Source: Alkalihalobacillus sp. AL-G (GTDB lineage: Bacteria > Bacillota > Bacilli > Bacillales > Fictibacillaceae). Taken from it: a DNA stretch of 64,000 bases. The notes under the pieces are model-generated. The model was not told the origin of the DNA. It saw nothing but the letters and a program-made list of their open reading frames with translations, and did not search any database. The position numbers were made by a program, and so were the translations under genes. The stretch spans positions 3,968,001 through 4,032,000 of the forward strand of contig NZ_CP094656.1 in NCBI RefSeq assembly GCF_030643805.1. Direction: 5' to 3'. Of this stretch, positions 62,417-64,000 are shown in pieces. How positions within the stretch are numbered: position 1 is the first letter of the stretch; the number at the start of each line of letters is the position of its first letter.

Positions 62417-63943
62417 ATGAAAGAGCAACATCAGATGCCTCAATACCCAGAGCCATACTGGAGAGATGGGATTGACTTCCCTTCTTTCGATGCTGTAAAT
62501 GAAGATCAAAATGTTGATGTAGCTATCATCGGGGCTGGAATTTCCGGGATCACTACCGCTTATTTGTTATCAAAGGAAGGTTTAAAGGTGGGGTTGATCG
62601 ATGCTGGAAAAATATTAAATGGAACAACCGGCCATACAACTGCAAAAATCAGCGCACAGCACGACCTCATTTATGATGAATTGATTCAGCATGTTGGTGT
62701 GGAGAAAGCAAAACTTTATTACCAATCCAATGATGAAGCGTTGCAATTCATTAAGCAAATCGTTTCCGAAAAAAGTATTGATTGTGACCTCAGCAAGGAA
62801 GATGCGTACCTATATTCTACGACTGAGCAGTATGACCGCAAGATCGAAAAGGAATGGAAAGCATACGAAAAGCTCGGAATCCCTGGTGAAACGAAAACCT
62901 CAATCCCCTTCGATGCGGGAGCCACATCCGCTCTTGTGATGAAGGATCAAGCACAATTTCACCCTATCAAATATTTGCTTCCTTTGGTTAAGGAGATTGA
63001 AGCAGCAGGTGGGTTGTTTTTCGAAAATACAACAGCGGTTGACGTTCAAAATGGCGCAAAACCGATCGTCCTCACAAGAGAAGGGTTCCGTATTACATGC
63101 AATTATGTCGTTTCTTGCTCTCACTTCCCTTTTTATGATAGCGGTTTTTATTTTGCGAGAATGTATGCTGAACGATCTTATGTAGTCGCGGTTGAAGCCG
63201 ATAAGGAATACCCTGGTGGAATGTACTTAAGTGTGGATAACCCGAGCCGATCCTTACGTTCGACCCCTTACAATGGTGGAAAACTTATTTTAATTGGAGC
63301 AGAAAACCATAAAACCGGTCAAGGAATCAACACGATGAAGCATTACGAAGCTTTGCAAGACTGGGGAAGCAAGGTGCTCGGAATCAAATCATTCCCATAT
63401 AGATGGTCGACCCAAGACTTAGTAACACTTGATAAGATCCCATATATCGGACAAATGAGTTCAAAAGAGGAAAACATTTTTGTTGCAACGGGGTATAAAA
63501 AATGGGGAATGACAACGAGTGCAGTTGCTGCCCGACTTATAACAGATACAATACTTAGAAAACAAAACCCATATAAAGAGCTATACACGCCATCCAGATT
63601 TATTGCTGACCCTAGCTTGAAAAACTTCTTGATACAAAACGTAGACGTAGCTGGCCACTTAATTGCCGGTAAGGTCCAAACAGCCGAAAAAAAAGTTGAT
63701 GAGCTGACCAATGATGAAGCTGCGGTTGTAAAAGTCCAAGGAAAACGTGCCGGTGCCTACAAAGATACGGGTGGAAATCTTCACATCGTTGATACAACAT
63801 GTACGCATATGGGATGTGAGTGTGAATGGAACGGCGGTGATCGGACGTGGGACTGCCCTTGTCACGGTTCAAGGTACACAGTTGACGGCGATGTTATTGA
63901 AGGGCCAGCAGAAAAACCGCTTACGAAGATTAACTTCAATTAA
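62417..63943 (+). CDS. yhfW: FAD-dependent oxidoreductase with C-terminal Rieske domain (YhfW type)
   Basis: A 508-residue two-domain flavoprotein. The N-terminal DAO-type FAD domain starts VDVAIIGAGISGITTAYLL with the glycine-rich loop, and carries TGHTTAKIS and, near residue 350, IFVATGYKKWGMTTS. The C-terminal Rieske domain binds a 2Fe-2S cluster: Cys462 and His464 (CTHMGC), then Cys480 and His483 (CPCHGSRY). Cys467 and Cys482 probably form the Rieske disulfide. The substrate is not known. GGAGGA precedes the ATG. Confidence 0.9.
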   Translation: MKEQHQMPQYPEPYWRDGIDFPSFDAVNEDQNVDVAIIGAGISGITTAYLLSKEGLKVGLIDAGKILNGTTGHTTAKISAQHDLIYDELIQHVGVEKAKLYYQSNDEALQFIKQIVSEKSIDCDLSKEDAYLYSTTEQYDRKIEKEWKAYEKLGIPGETKTSIPFDAGATSALVMKDQAQFHPIKYLLPLVKEIEAAGGLFFENTTAVDVQNGAKPIVLTREGFRITCNYVVSCSHFPFYDSGFYFARMYAERSYVVAVEADKEYPGGMYLSVDNPSRSLRSTPYNGGKLILIGAENHKTGQGINTMKHYEALQDWGSKVLGIKSFPYRWSTQDLVTLDKIPYIGQMSSKEENIFVATGYKKWGMTTSAVAARLITDTILRKQNPYKELYTPSRFIADPSLKNFLIQNVDVAGHLIAGKVQTAEKKVDELTNDEAAVVKVQGKRAGAYKDTGGNLHIVDTTCTHMGCECEWNGGDRTWDCPCHGSRYTVDGDVIEGPAEKPLTKINFN

Positions 63944-64000
63944 GAAGTCGTTCACGCATCGCTGAATAAGTTCCGCTTACCAACTTTAAATTTGAAGGTT

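Noticed and set aside
1-64000. Prophage, insertion sequence or plasmid origin
   Set aside because: I saw no integrase, transposase, terminal inverted repeats with target duplication, or replication gene.

Overview
The window looks like chromosomal DNA of a low-to-moderate G+C, aerobic, Gram-positive Bacillaceae member. Support comes from strong GGAGG-type ribosome binding sites, frequent TTG/GTG starts, a bacillithiol gene pair (yojF-bshB2), a menaquinol oxidase operon (qoxABCD), an NsrR regulator next to a flavohemoglobin gene, a SwrC/YerO efflux pair, a YhfW-type Rieske oxidoreductase, a Bacillus-type PdxK, and several Bacillaceae-style intergenic repeats. I cannot name the genus. I found no rRNA, tRNA, CRISPR array, prophage or transposase.

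Layout. 1-4.7 kb: a cut-off secreted/membrane protein, an HtrA-like protease, a deoxyribonucleotidase coupled to a TrxR-like flavoprotein without redox cysteines, and an MFS exporter. 4.7-13 kb: a repeat patch, a penicillin/AHL-acylase family enzyme, a nucleotidyltransferase, a methyltransferase, an MscS channel, three very small genes, uracil-DNA glycosylase and a flavin reductase. 13-18.6 kb: two acetyltransferases, pdxK, yojF-bshB2 split by a structured repeat, and an AT-rich ECF sigma/putative anti-sigma pair. 18.8-21.7 kb: nsrR, a damaged hmp and a fused msrAB. 21.8-29.9 kb: one minus-strand cluster of a Liv-type ABC importer with two acyl-CoA ligases and an overlooked 33-residue membrane ORF. 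30.2-40.8 kb: a nucleotidyltransferase-methyltransferase fusion and a giant (about 3,060 aa) secreted subtilase.

40.8-48 kb: an 800-base non-coding stretch with a 52-bp tandem repeat, a double P-loop ATPase, DUF488, a small membrane protein, and qoxABCD followed by an extra shortened QoxD copy. 48.4-64 kb: SGNH hydrolase, an oxygen-dependent coproporphyrinogen oxidase (HemF, unusual in this lineage), a Na+/H+ antiporter, a secreted M14 peptidase with a C-terminal amidotransferase-like domain, a fatty acid desaturase, SwrC with its divergent TetR regulator and two matched operators, and YhfW.

How genes work together. Themes are aerobic respiration and oxygen/NO chemistry (qox, hemF, nsrR-hmp, msrAB, bshB2), uptake and CoA activation of an organic acid (the Liv/ligase cluster), and extracellular proteolysis (HtrA-like, giant subtilase, M14 peptidase). 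The most novel object is the giant subtilase. It carries a PQQ-type propeller and five roughly 378-residue tandem modules, each made of a Rossmann/GATase1-like domain and two carboxypeptidase-regulatory-like domains. A related-looking domain ends the M14 peptidase. The clearest sign of decay is hmp, which has a roughly 13-nt out-of-frame gap in the globin domain and a Gly-to-Arg change in the NADH-binding motif.
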